A DNA stretch of 7,077 nt, taken from contig JAIXSD010000491.1 in the NCBI GenBank assembly GCA_027484885.1, positions 1-7,077 on the forward strand, in the 5' to 3' direction. Origin of the DNA: Rubrivivax sp. GTDB lineage: Bacteria; Pseudomonadota; Gammaproteobacteria; Burkholderiales; Burkholderiaceae_C. Below the pieces are notes generated by a model. The model ran no database searches. It saw nothing but the letters and a program-made list of their open reading frames with translations, and had not been told where the DNA came from. The stretch's first letter is position 1, and every line of letters starts with the position of its first letter. Both the position numbers and the translations under genes were made by a program. Of the stretch, positions 1 through 5,380 are shown in pieces.

Positions 1-116
1 GCAATGCCAGTGGTGAGGAACTCCGTGTGAGCCTCGATCGAAGCCTGGAGGCGCTGCGCAACAACGGCACGCTGCGCGAGCTCGCGCGGCAATGGGGCGT
101 GCGGATTCCGGACTGA
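1..116 (+). CDS. C-terminal fragment of a family 3 periplasmic solute-binding protein (partial, 5' end outside window)
   Basis: One frame is open from the left edge (first full codon at base 3) to a TGA at 114-116, giving 37 residues that end LRELARQWGVRIPD. The pattern of a helix with SLDRSLEALRNNGTL, then a short loop and a helix ending in a Trp, is typical of the last helix of bacterial extracellular solute-binding proteins of family 3, the periplasmic receptors of amino-acid-type ABC importers ('ALxxLxxDGTLxxLxxRW'). Family membership is inferred from this short tail alone. The ligand cannot be told, and a related periplasmic sensor domain cannot be excluded. The gene ends 61 bases before phoD on the same strand, with no clear terminator in the gap. 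Confidence 0.6.
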   Translation, partial: NASGEELRVSLDRSLEALRNNGTLRELARQWGVRIPD

Positions 117-164
117 CAGACGCAGGCCCTGCTCGTGAAGGCCGGGCGCGCCACATTCTTTCGC

Positions 165-170
165 TATCCT
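165..170 (+). promoter_or_regulatory. Possible -10 element (TATCCT) for phoD, short-leader or leaderless
   Basis: TATCCT lies seven bases before the phoD ATG and matches TATAAT at four of six positions. Transcription would then start at or next to the ATG, which would explain why there is no purine-rich ribosome binding site upstream. No good -35 hexamer is seen at the expected distance, so this is a weak call. Read-through from the upstream solute-binding protein gene is an alternative. Confidence 0.25.
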
Positions 171-177
171 GCTCGCC

Positions 178-1749
178 ATGAGCACGCCTGCGCCCCGCCC
201 CGCCCTCCATCGTCGTCAACTGCTGCAAGCGGCCCTGGCCGCCGGCAGCGCCCCGCTGTGGGTCCGCCACGTCCATGCGGCCGACACGATCGATCGCTTC
301 GCCCTCGGCATCGCCTCGGGCTGCCCGCGGCCCAGCAGCCTGGTGCTGTGGACCCGGCTGAGCGGGCCGGGCTTGCCGGCCCAGGTGGCCGTGGACTGGG
401 AGCTGGCCGAGGACGAGGGCTTCAAGACCGTGGTGGCCAAGGGCCAGGAAACGGCGCTGGCGGCCGATGCGCACAGCGTCCATGCCGAACCGGCCGGGCT
501 CAAGCCCGACCGCTGGTACTGGTACCGCTTCACCGCCCTGGGCGTGCGCAGCCCGGTCGGGCGCACGCGCACGGCGCCGGCGCCTGATGCCAAAGTCAAC
601 TCGCTGCGCTTCGCCATCGCCTCCTGCCAGCGCTGGGACCATGGCCGCTACGCCGCCTGGGCCGATATGGCGCGCCAGGACCTCGATCTGGTGCTCTTCC
701 TCGGCGACTACATCTACGAGAGCGCGGCCATCTCCAATGCCTCGGCCAGCGGCCCGGCCCCGCGCGTGCATGTGGGCGGCCTGTGCCGCAGCCTGGACGA
801 CTACCGCCAGCGCTACGCCCAGTACAAGAGCGACCCGTCCTTGCAGGCCATGCATGCGCGCGCGCCCTGGATCGTCACCTGGGACGACCACGAGGTCGAC
901 AACGACTGGGCCGGCGACCACTCACAAGGCCTGGAGGCTGACTTCCCGCAGCGCCGCATCGCCGCCGCCAAAGCCTACTGGGAACACATGCCCTTCCCCA
1001 AGGCCCTGCGCCCGAGCGGCAAGGACATCCGCATCCACGAGCACTACGACTGGGGCCAGCTGGCCCGGCTGATCAGCGTGGACGGCCGGCAGTGGCGCGA
1101 TCCGCAGGTCTGCCCCAAACCTGGTCGCGGCGGCTCCAACACCTTGTCGCTCAAGGACTGCCCGGATTTTCTCGACCCACGCCGCAGCCTGCTGGGTGCC
1201 GCCCAGGAGCAATGGCTGGCGCAGAGCTGGGACGCCTCACGGCCCTGGAACCTGCTGGCCCAGCAGACCCTGATGGCACGCATGAACTGGCAGACCCAGG
1301 CCGGCGAGCCAGGCGTCTACTGGACCGATGGCTGGGACGGCTATCCGCTGGCTCGCCAGCGCCTGCTGCGCGATATGGCTGCGCGCAAGCTGCGCAACAC
1401 CGTCGTGCTCGGCGGGGATGTGCATGCCAACTATGTGGCCGATCTGCGCGCCGATTTCGATGCACCGGTCAGCGAAGCCAACCCCCTGCTGGCCACCGAG
1501 TTTTGCGGCACCTCGATCAGCAGCCAGGGCCTGGACCAGAGCCGTGTCGAGCGCGCCCTGCCGCACAACCCACATCTGCGCTACGGGCACGCCGATCAAC
1601 ATGGTTATGTGCAGTTCCAGCTGCGCCCGGATCGGCTGGAAGCCGAACTGCGCTCGGTGCAGGATTTGTGGAAGGCCGACAGCGCGCTCGTCACGTCCGC
1701 CCGCTTCACGGTGGAAAGCGGGCGGGTCGGGGCCATTCAGGGCGCCTGA
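178..1749 (+). CDS. phoD: PhoD-type alkaline phosphatase (metallophosphodiesterase/monoesterase), Tat-exported
   Basis: A 523-residue protein, the usual length for PhoD. Family members hydrolyse phosphomono- and diesters outside the cytoplasm to release Pi. Residues 11-17 (HRRQLLQ) form a twin-arginine motif followed by a hydrophobic stretch and a likely cleavage site near VHA-AD (34/35), so export is by Tat and folded. Residues about 40-130 are the PhoD N-terminal domain, with the hallmark GIASGCPRPSSLVLWTRL. The catalytic domain shows ASCQ (Cys150), GDYIYE (Asp177, Tyr180), WDDHEVDND (235-243; Asp237, His238, Asn242), GGDVHANY (412-419; Asp414, His416) and TEFCGTSISS (440-449). In Bacillus subtilis PhoD the equivalent Cys, Asp and Tyr bind iron next to calcium ions. 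All key positions look intact, so an active enzyme is expected. The ATG at 178 is chosen because it places the Tat motif at the N-terminus. The gene converges on the pseudokinase gene. Confidence 0.93.
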   Translation: MSTPAPRPALHRRQLLQAALAAGSAPLWVRHVHAADTIDRFALGIASGCPRPSSLVLWTRLSGPGLPAQVAVDWELAEDEGFKTVVAKGQETALAADAHSVHAEPAGLKPDRWYWYRFTALGVRSPVGRTRTAPAPDAKVNSLRFAIASCQRWDHGRYAAWADMARQDLDLVLFLGDYIYESAAISNASASGPAPRVHVGGLCRSLDDYRQRYAQYKSDPSLQAMHARAPWIVTWDDHEVDNDWAGDHSQGLEADFPQRRIAAAKAYWEHMPFPKALRPSGKDIRIHEHYDWGQLARLISVDGRQWRDPQVCPKPGRGGSNTLSLKDCPDFLDPRRSLLGAAQEQWLAQSWDASRPWNLLAQQTLMARMNWQTQAGEPGVYWTDGWDGYPLARQRLLRDMAARKLRNTVVLGGDVHANYVADLRADFDAPVSEANPLLATEFCGTSISSQGLDQSRVERALPHNPHLRYGHADQHGYVQFQLRPDRLEAELRSVQDLWKADSALVTSARFTVESGRVGAIQGA

Positions 1750-1767
1750 GGCGCCAGCACTGGCGCC
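1750..1767. terminator. Perfect inverted repeat in the convergent gap between phoD and the pseudokinase gene
   Basis: GGCGCCAG (1750-1757) and CTGGCGCC (1760-1767) are exact reverse complements separated by CA. As RNA this gives a 7-bp stem with a four-base loop on either strand. It begins at the base after the phoD stop and ends just before the pseudokinase stop, which fits a bidirectional 3'-end hairpin. No T-run follows on either side, so it is not a textbook intrinsic terminator; it could instead protect 3' ends or block read-through with Rho. Confidence 0.45.
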
Positions 1768-1771
1768 GCGC

Positions 1772-2884
1772 TCAGGTGCGCGCCAGCGAGGTGTTGGTTG
1801 GCGCGCTCTGCGCCGTGGCAGGGCCTTGCAGGTACTGCTTGCCCAACCAGCCGCCCACCAGCAAGGTGGCGGTGATGACACTGGCCAGGGCCAGGCGGCG
1901 GCTCCAGCGCGGCTCGCTGCCGGCGGTGGCAGCCTCGGGCGTGGCCGACACGGTGTCGGGCTCGTCCGCAGTGTCGGCGCCGATGCCCGCGACCGGCATG
2001 GGATTCAGGGTCAGGGCCGAGTGGTTTTCACCGGCCAGCCAGGCCCGCAAATCATCGGCCAGCGCTTCGGCGCTGACATGGCGTCGGTCGGCGCGCGGCG
2101 CCACGGCCTTGTGCAGCAAAGCATCCAGGCTGAACTGCTCGGCGCCGCTGAGGTTGGACCAGCTGGCCGAGGGCGAGGCCTCGTCCACATCGCCACCAAA
2201 GGCCGAGGGCAGGCGGCCATCGACCAGCATGTAAAGCAAGGCACCGAGGCCGAAGACTTCGCTGCCCAGACTGGGGGGCTCGCCGGCCAGGGCTTCCGGG
2301 CTGGCGTAGCCGGGCACCGAGCCCAGACCCATGCCGCGCTCGAAGGGATCTTCCGGGTCGGGCATGCGCATCAGCCCCATGCCCATCAGGGTCAGGCGCT
2401 GGTCTGGCGTCACCCAGATCATGCCGGGGTCCACCTCGGCCAAGAGCCAGCTTTGCTGGTGCGCGTAACGCAGCACCTCGCAGAGCTTGACGATCAGGTT
2501 CAGGCGCGCACGCAGCGGCAGGTGAGAGCAAGCCCGCACGATGGGCTGACCTTCGGCCCAGCGCAGGATCATGTAGGGCTGGCCCAGGGGCGTGACGCCG
2601 CTGTCGCTGGGCACGGAAATGCTGGGATGCGAAAGCTGGCCCATGTCCAGCGCCTGGTCGGCGAAGCGCAGCATCACGCCGGCGGCGCGCTCGCTGCGCG
2701 GCAGGACCAGCACGGCCGCGGCCTGGTCAGCGGCCAAGGCATGCTGGGCGCGGTACCACTGGCCGCTGGGGCCGCCATCGGCGCCGTGCAGCGCGGTGGT
2801 GAGGCGCCAGACGCCCAGGGCAGTGCCTTCGCTCAACGTGGTCGGAGCTGCCGGGGGGGGAAGGGCAAGTTCGGGCATTCGCAT
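1772..2884 (-). CDS. Membrane-anchored Ser/Thr protein kinase-like protein, predicted pseudokinase
   Basis: A 370-residue protein with a bacterial Hanks-type kinase fold at about 24-285. A Gly-rich loop-like GADGGPSGQWYRA (34-46) is followed by RFADQALDMGQLSHP (73-87), the alpha-C region. An activation-segment end VPGYASPEAL (190-199), a helix-F segment GSEVFGLGALLYMLVDGRLP (207-226) and a C-lobe ending RADRRHVSAEALADDLRAWL are clear. The catalytic positions are missing by hand alignment: the VAxK lysine is Leu59, the alpha-C Glu is Gln77, HRDxKPxN reads LAEVDPGM (148-155), and DFG reads GMG (168-170). Phosphotransfer is therefore unlikely, and a binding, scaffold or allosteric role is inferred. 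A linker (286-327) leads to one transmembrane helix (about 330-347) and a 22-residue tail, giving a cytoplasmic kinase fold with the C-terminus outside. The start could be Met1 or Met3 (2878); neither has a Shine-Dalgarno sequence. Transcribed away from the AEC gene; partner unknown. Confidence 0.82.
   Translation of the reverse strand: MRMPELALPPPAAPTTLSEGTALGVWRLTTALHGADGGPSGQWYRAQHALAADQAAAVLVLPRSERAAGVMLRFADQALDMGQLSHPSISVPSDSGVTPLGQPYMILRWAEGQPIVRACSHLPLRARLNLIVKLCEVLRYAHQQSWLLAEVDPGMIWVTPDQRLTLMGMGLMRMPDPEDPFERGMGLGSVPGYASPEALAGEPPSLGSEVFGLGALLYMLVDGRLPSAFGGDVDEASPSASWSNLSGAEQFSLDALLHKAVAPRADRRHVSAEALADDLRAWLAGENHSALTLNPMPVAGIGADTADEPDTVSATPEAATAGSEPRWSRRLALASVITATLLVGGWLGKQYLQGPATAQSAPTNTSLART
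2853..2860 (-). repeat. Homopolymer of eight C (coding strand) at codons 9-11 of the pseudokinase gene
   Basis: The plus strand carries eight consecutive G, read as CCC CCC CCG (three prolines, residues 9-11) in the kinase-like gene. Runs of this length are prone to slippage. The reading frame after the run is certain because the kinase fold follows it; the frame before it covers only eight residues. It is either a possible on/off switch or an ordinary proline run, and it is also a place to suspect a sequencing error. Confidence 0.6.
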
Positions 2885-2899
2885 AGGGTTTGTGCTGAC

Positions 2900-2912
2900 A
2901 TGCTAGGGGATA
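2900..2912 (-). promoter_or_regulatory. Candidate -10 region for the pseudokinase gene
   Basis: On the minus strand, TATCCC (2912-2907) and TAGCAT (2905-2900) are the only -10-like hexamers close to the start. TAGCAT matches TATAAT at four of six positions and would give a leader of about nine bases before the ATG at 2884. TATCCC would place the transcription start on an ATG at 2901-2899 that is out of frame with the kinase domain. No convincing -35 is seen. Low confidence. Confidence 0.2.
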
Positions 2913-2915
2913 GCG

Positions 2916-2927
2916 CCCCGCTTGGGG
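2916..2927. repeat. Short inverted repeat CCCC-GCTT-GGGG in the divergent intergenic region
   Basis: Four C at 2916-2919 face four G at 2924-2927 across a four-base loop. On its own this could be chance in GC-rich DNA. It is listed because two longer inverted repeats follow within 75 bases in a stretch with no gene. Confidence 0.3.
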
Positions 2928-2929
2928 AA

Positions 2930-2962
2930 GCGCATCAGCCCTTGAACCGGGGGGCGATGCGC
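2930..2962. repeat. Long inverted repeat / stem-loop upstream of the pseudokinase and AEC genes
   Basis: GCGCATC (2930-2936) is the exact reverse complement of GATGCGC (2956-2962). Inside it, GCCC (2938-2941) pairs with GGGC (2952-2955), leaving one bulged A at 2937 and a ten-base loop. This makes an 11-bp nearly continuous stem. It lies 46 bases upstream of the pseudokinase start and about 137 upstream of the AEC start. There is no T-run on either strand, so it does not look like a terminator. A dyad operator for a divergent regulator, or a structured RNA element, are the main options. Confidence 0.5.
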
Positions 2963-2976
2963 ATTTGCTCACGCGA

Positions 2977-3002
2977 TTTGGGGCTTATTCACGCCCCCCA
3001 AA
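2977..3002. repeat. Inverted repeat TTTGGGG...CCCCAAA in the divergent intergenic region
   Basis: TTTGGGG (2977-2983) and CCCCAAA (2996-3002) are exact reverse complements separated by 12 bases. An alternative pairing GGGGC/GCCCC gives an 8-base loop. It could be an operator or a hairpin, and no function is assigned. The rest of the 214-base gap (2885-3098) holds the two repeats above and weak promoter-like hexamers; I see no small gene in it. Confidence 0.4.
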
Positions 3003-3082
3003 GCGGTGGTCGGCCCACGCCAGGCGCCCACAAGCCACTCCAGCGGGCCGGACGCGCTGCGAAGTAAGAACCTGAGCCTTGC

Positions 3083-3088
3083 GATACT
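3083..3088 (+). promoter_or_regulatory. Possible -10 element (GATACT) for the AEC transporter gene
   Basis: GATACT ends eleven bases before the ATG at 3099 and matches TATAAT at four of six positions. The predicted transcript would have a leader of only a few bases, in keeping with the absence of a ribosome binding site. No clear -35 is seen 16-18 bases upstream. Confidence 0.27.
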
Positions 3089-3098
3089 GAAGCCTCAT

Positions 3099-4091
3099 AT
3101 GAGCGCCATTCTCGCCGTCACACTGCCCTTTTTCGCCCTGGTCCTGTGCGGTTATGTCGCCGCCCGTCAGGGCCTGCTGGCCGAGACGGCGATTCCGGGG
3201 CTGAACGGCTTTGTGCTTTTCTTCGCCCTGCCCTGCCTGCTGTTCCGTTTCGGCATGAACACGCCGGTGCTGCAGCTGCTGAATCCGACCGTGCTGGGCG
3301 TCTACCTGGCCGCGGCCTTGCTGATCGTCGGCCTGTGCATTGCCCTGACCCTGTCGCCGCGGGTGCAACTCAAGGATGCGGCCTTCGGCGCCCTGGTCGC
3401 CGCCTTTCCCAACACCGGCTTCATGGGCGTGCCCCTGCTGGTGGCCTTGCTCGGGCCGGCGGCGGCCGGGCCGGTGATCTGCACCATCCTGGCCGATCTG
3501 TTTGTGACCAGCTCGCTGTGCATCGCCCTGGCGCGCGCGCACGACGCCGTGGCCGGCGCACCGGGCCGCAGCGCCGCCCGCCTGGCCGCAACACAGGCCT
3601 TGCGCGGCGCCCTCTCCAACCCCTTGCCCTGGGCGATTGCCCTGGGCGCCCTGGCCAGCACCACGGGCTTGCGGCCACCGGGTCCGCTGGACCGGGTGAT
3701 CCAGATGCTGGCCGATGCGGCCTCGCCAGTGGCCCTGTTCACCATCGGCGCCGTGCTCTGGCGCGCCGGCCAGCATGCCCACAGCCGCACGCCGCCGGCG
3801 CTCTACCTTCCGGTGGCGGCGCTCAAGCTGCTGCTGCACCCGGCCCTGGTGCTGGGCCTGGGCCTCGCTGCGCAGCGCCTCGGGGCGGGGCTGGGCGCCT
3901 TCGAGCTGACGGTGCTGACCCTGGCCGCCGCCCTGCCCAGCGCCAGCAATGTGTCCCTGCTGGCCGAGCGTTATGGCGCCGACAACGGCCGCATCGCCCG
4001 CATCATCCTGGCCAGCACCAGCCTGGCCTTCCTCAGCTTCAGCGGCCTGGCCTGGTGGCTGCAGGCCCATCCCTTGGGCCCGGCGGTGTGA
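3099..4091 (+). CDS. AEC family (auxin efflux carrier-like) transporter
   Basis: A 330-residue, very hydrophobic inner-membrane protein of the AEC family (TC 2.A.69), whose bacterial members are secondary carriers or exporters of small organic acids such as malate or malonate. The start at 3099 gives MSAILAVTLPFFALVLCGY, the usual family N-terminus. The reading frame is open upstream to 3006, but those 31 extra residues are polar and unlike the family. About ten membrane segments can be seen: roughly 5-22, 36-52, 64-84, 94-115, 118-142, 164-184, 204-222, 232-256, 266-285 and 298-321. Conserved patterns are LPCLLF (44-49), the half-helix motif FPNTGFMGVP (103-112), ASPVALFTIG (208-217) and LPSASNVSLLAERYG (from 279), all in the expected order for the two-repeat fold. 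Length is normal. Substrate cannot be told from sequence. It is divergent from the pseudokinase gene and 98 bases upstream of ppk2 on the same strand. Confidence 0.88.
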   Translation: MSAILAVTLPFFALVLCGYVAARQGLLAETAIPGLNGFVLFFALPCLLFRFGMNTPVLQLLNPTVLGVYLAAALLIVGLCIALTLSPRVQLKDAAFGALVAAFPNTGFMGVPLLVALLGPAAAGPVICTILADLFVTSSLCIALARAHDAVAGAPGRSAARLAATQALRGALSNPLPWAIALGALASTTGLRPPGPLDRVIQMLADAASPVALFTIGAVLWRAGQHAHSRTPPALYLPVAALKLLLHPALVLGLGLAAQRLGAGLGAFELTVLTLAAALPSASNVSLLAERYGADNGRIARIILASTSLAFLSFSGLAWWLQAHPLGPAV

Positions 4092-4172
4092 CAGGCTGCG
4101 CAACCGGCCGCCGCCTGAACCCGCAGAGCAACAGCTTCTTGAGTTGCATCAAGACACGGCGACCACAAGGGT

Positions 4173-4178
4173 GAGAAT
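4173..4178 (+). promoter_or_regulatory. Possible -10 element (GAGAAT) for ppk2
   Basis: GAGAAT ends eleven bases before the ATG at 4190 and matches TATAAT at four of six positions. Transcription would start only a few bases before that ATG. No matching -35 is seen; TTGCAT at 4144-4149 is too far away at 23 bases. The gap 4092-4172 shows no convincing intrinsic terminator for the AEC gene, so co-transcription is also possible. Confidence 0.27.
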
Positions 4179-4196
4179 GTGACGGATTCATGACAG
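4179..4196 (-). promoter_or_regulatory. Pho-box-like sequence (candidate PhoB binding site) over the ppk2 start
   Basis: Read on the minus strand, 4196-4179 is CTGTCATGAATCCGTCAC. Against the enterobacterial Pho box CTGTCATAAATCTGTCAC, as I recall it, 16 of 18 positions agree; the two differences are one spacer base and the T in the second half-site. The two half-sites are in direct repeat, 11 bases apart, as PhoB requires. A weaker third half-site (GTGTCG) lies 11 bases further on (4207-4202). The orientation is opposite to ppk2 and the site covers the likely transcription start, so activation of ppk2 in the classical way does not fit; repression or chance are possible. Confidence 0.35.
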
Positions 4197-5365
4197 CAGC
4201 CCGACACGCCATGAGCACCAGCACCCCCAAGACTTCGAGCACCTCCGCCCCGCGCGCCGCGCGCAAGCAAAGCGCGCCACGCCCGAGCCGAAGCAGCAGC
4301 GGCGACACCACCCGCGGCCACAGCAGCGAGGGCATCGCCCGCCAGGTGGTCCAGAAAGCCGTGGATGCCGCCCAGGCCCGCGAGTTGGAGGCGCTGAAAG
4401 ACATCGTCGCCACCCAGGGTCCGGCGGCCCTGGCGTCCTCGGTGCGGGCCATCGTCGCCGGCTGTGCGCCGGACGATGCGCAGGCCCTGCGCCAGGCCCT
4501 GCTGCAAGAGCTGCAAGCGCCCGAGGATGCTGCGACCGGCCCCGACCCCGACCAGGTGCTGTCCAGCCACTGGCGCAGCGGTGCCTACCCCTACAAAAAC
4601 CTGCTCTCGCGCAAGAGCTACGAAAAGCAGAAGTACGCGCTGCAGGTGGAGCTGCTCAAGCTGCAGGCCTGGGTCAAGGCCAGCGGCCAGCGCCTGGTGA
4701 TCCTGTTTGAGGGCCGCGACGCGGCCGGCAAGGGCGGCACTATCAAGCGCTTCATGGAACATGTGAACCCACGCGGCGCACGCGTCGTGGCGCTGGAGAA
4801 ACCCAGCGAGGTCGAGCGCGGCCAGTGGTACTTCCAGCGCTATGTCCAGCACCTGCCCACCGCGGGCGAGATCGTGCTGTTCGACCGCAGCTGGTACAAC
4901 CGCGCCGGCGTCGAGCGGGTGATGGGCTTCTGCAGCCAGGACGAGTACACGGAGTTCATGCGCCAGGCGCCCGAGTTCGAGCGCAATCTGGTGCGCAGCG
5001 GCACCCATCTGGTCAAGCTCTGGTTCTCGGTCAGCCGCGAGGAGCAACGCCGCCGCTTCAAGGAGCGCGAGGCCCACCCGCTCAAGCAGTGGAAGCTCTC
5101 ACCCATCGACCTGGCTTCGCTGGACAAATGGGACAGCTACACCAAGGCCAAGGAAGCGATGTTCTTCCACACCGACATCGCCGAGGCGCCCTGGACGGTC
5201 GTCAAGTCCGACTGCAAAAAGCGCGCGCGCCTGAACGCCCTGCGCCATGTGCTGCACCAGCTGCCCTACACCAACAAGGACCTCAGCAAGATCGGCCCGC
5301 TGGACCCGCTGCTGGTGGGCCGGGCCAATGTGGTCTACGAGCGCGGCGAGGGCCGCGGCGGCTGA
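4190..5365 (+). CDS. ppk2: Polyphosphate kinase 2 (PPK2), class I-like, with basic low-complexity N-terminal tail
   Basis: A 391-residue cytoplasmic enzyme of the PPK2 family, which moves phosphate between inorganic polyphosphate and nucleotides (class I mainly nucleoside diphosphates). The core begins near 128 (WRSGAYPYKNLLSRKSYEK). It holds the Walker A motif GRDAAGKGG (175-183, Lys181), GQWYFQRYVQHLP, the Walker B region VLFDRSWYNRAGVERVMGF (229-247, Asp232) and the lid with SREEQRRRFKERE (282-294) then LKQWKLSPID (298-307). All hallmark residues are present and there is one kinase domain. Residues 1-46 are rich in Ser, Thr, Pro and Ala with eight Arg/Lys and one acidic residue; 49-115 look helical. 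Typical class I proteins of about 300-360 residues have shorter N-termini. An alternative start is the ATG at 4211 (Met8); neither has a good ribosome binding site. It converges on the histidine kinase gene. Confidence 0.92.
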   Translation: MTAARHAMSTSTPKTSSTSAPRAARKQSAPRPSRSSSGDTTRGHSSEGIARQVVQKAVDAAQARELEALKDIVATQGPAALASSVRAIVAGCAPDDAQALRQALLQELQAPEDAATGPDPDQVLSSHWRSGAYPYKNLLSRKSYEKQKYALQVELLKLQAWVKASGQRLVILFEGRDAAGKGGTIKRFMEHVNPRGARVVALEKPSEVERGQWYFQRYVQHLPTAGEIVLFDRSWYNRAGVERVMGFCSQDEYTEFMRQAPEFERNLVRSGTHLVKLWFSVSREEQRRRFKEREAHPLKQWKLSPIDLASLDKWDSYTKAKEAMFFHTDIAEAPWTVVKSDCKKRARLNALRHVLHQLPYTNKDLSKIGPLDPLLVGRANVVYERGEGRGG

Positions 5366-5375
5366 AGCCGCGTTT
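5354..5375 (+). terminator. Candidate weak terminator hairpin at the end of ppk2
   Basis: CGCGGC (5354-5359) pairs with GCCGCG (5367-5372) across a seven-base loop that contains the ppk2 stop codon. GCGGC/GCCGC around TGAA is an alternative stem. Three T follow at 5373-5375. The short T-run makes it a weak intrinsic terminator at best. It fills most of the short convergent gap before the histidine kinase stop at 5381. Confidence 0.35.
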
Positions 5376-5380
5376 CAAAC

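Noticed and set aside
111..121. Pho box upstream of phoD
   Set aside because: Only one CTGTCA half-site is present (minus strand), with no second half-site 11 bases away on either side.
2366..2377. 12-base match between the pseudokinase coding sequence and the intergenic hairpin arm (2930-2941)
   Set aside because: In the gene it simply encodes part of MGLMRM; there is no further similarity around it, so chance is the best explanation.
1328..3067. Long plus-strand open frame (579 codons) across the end of phoD, the pseudokinase region and the intergenic gap
   Set aside because: It lies mostly antisense to the pseudokinase gene and overlaps phoD in another frame. The translation has no domain pattern and is rich in Gly, Ala, Gln and Arg, typical of a shadow frame in GC-rich DNA.
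3006..3098. N-terminal extension of the AEC protein to an earlier ATG at 3006
   Set aside because: The added 31 residues are polar and unlike the family, while the start at 3099 gives the standard AEC N-terminus next to a -10-like hexamer.
2985..4103. Minus-strand open frame (372 codons) opposite the AEC transporter
   Set aside because: It mirrors the AEC gene codon for codon, is dominated by Gly, Gln and Arg, and has no recognisable fold; the AEC protein on the plus strand has clear family motifs.
4081..4113. Inverted repeat CGGCGG/CCGCCG at the end of the AEC gene as a terminator
   Set aside because: The six-base arms are separated by 21 bases, the sequence is simple GC-rich DNA, and there is no T-run.
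3971..5077. Minus-strand open frame (368 codons) opposite the end of the AEC gene and ppk2
   Set aside because: It is antisense to well-supported genes and lacks a domain signature; a by-product of high GC.
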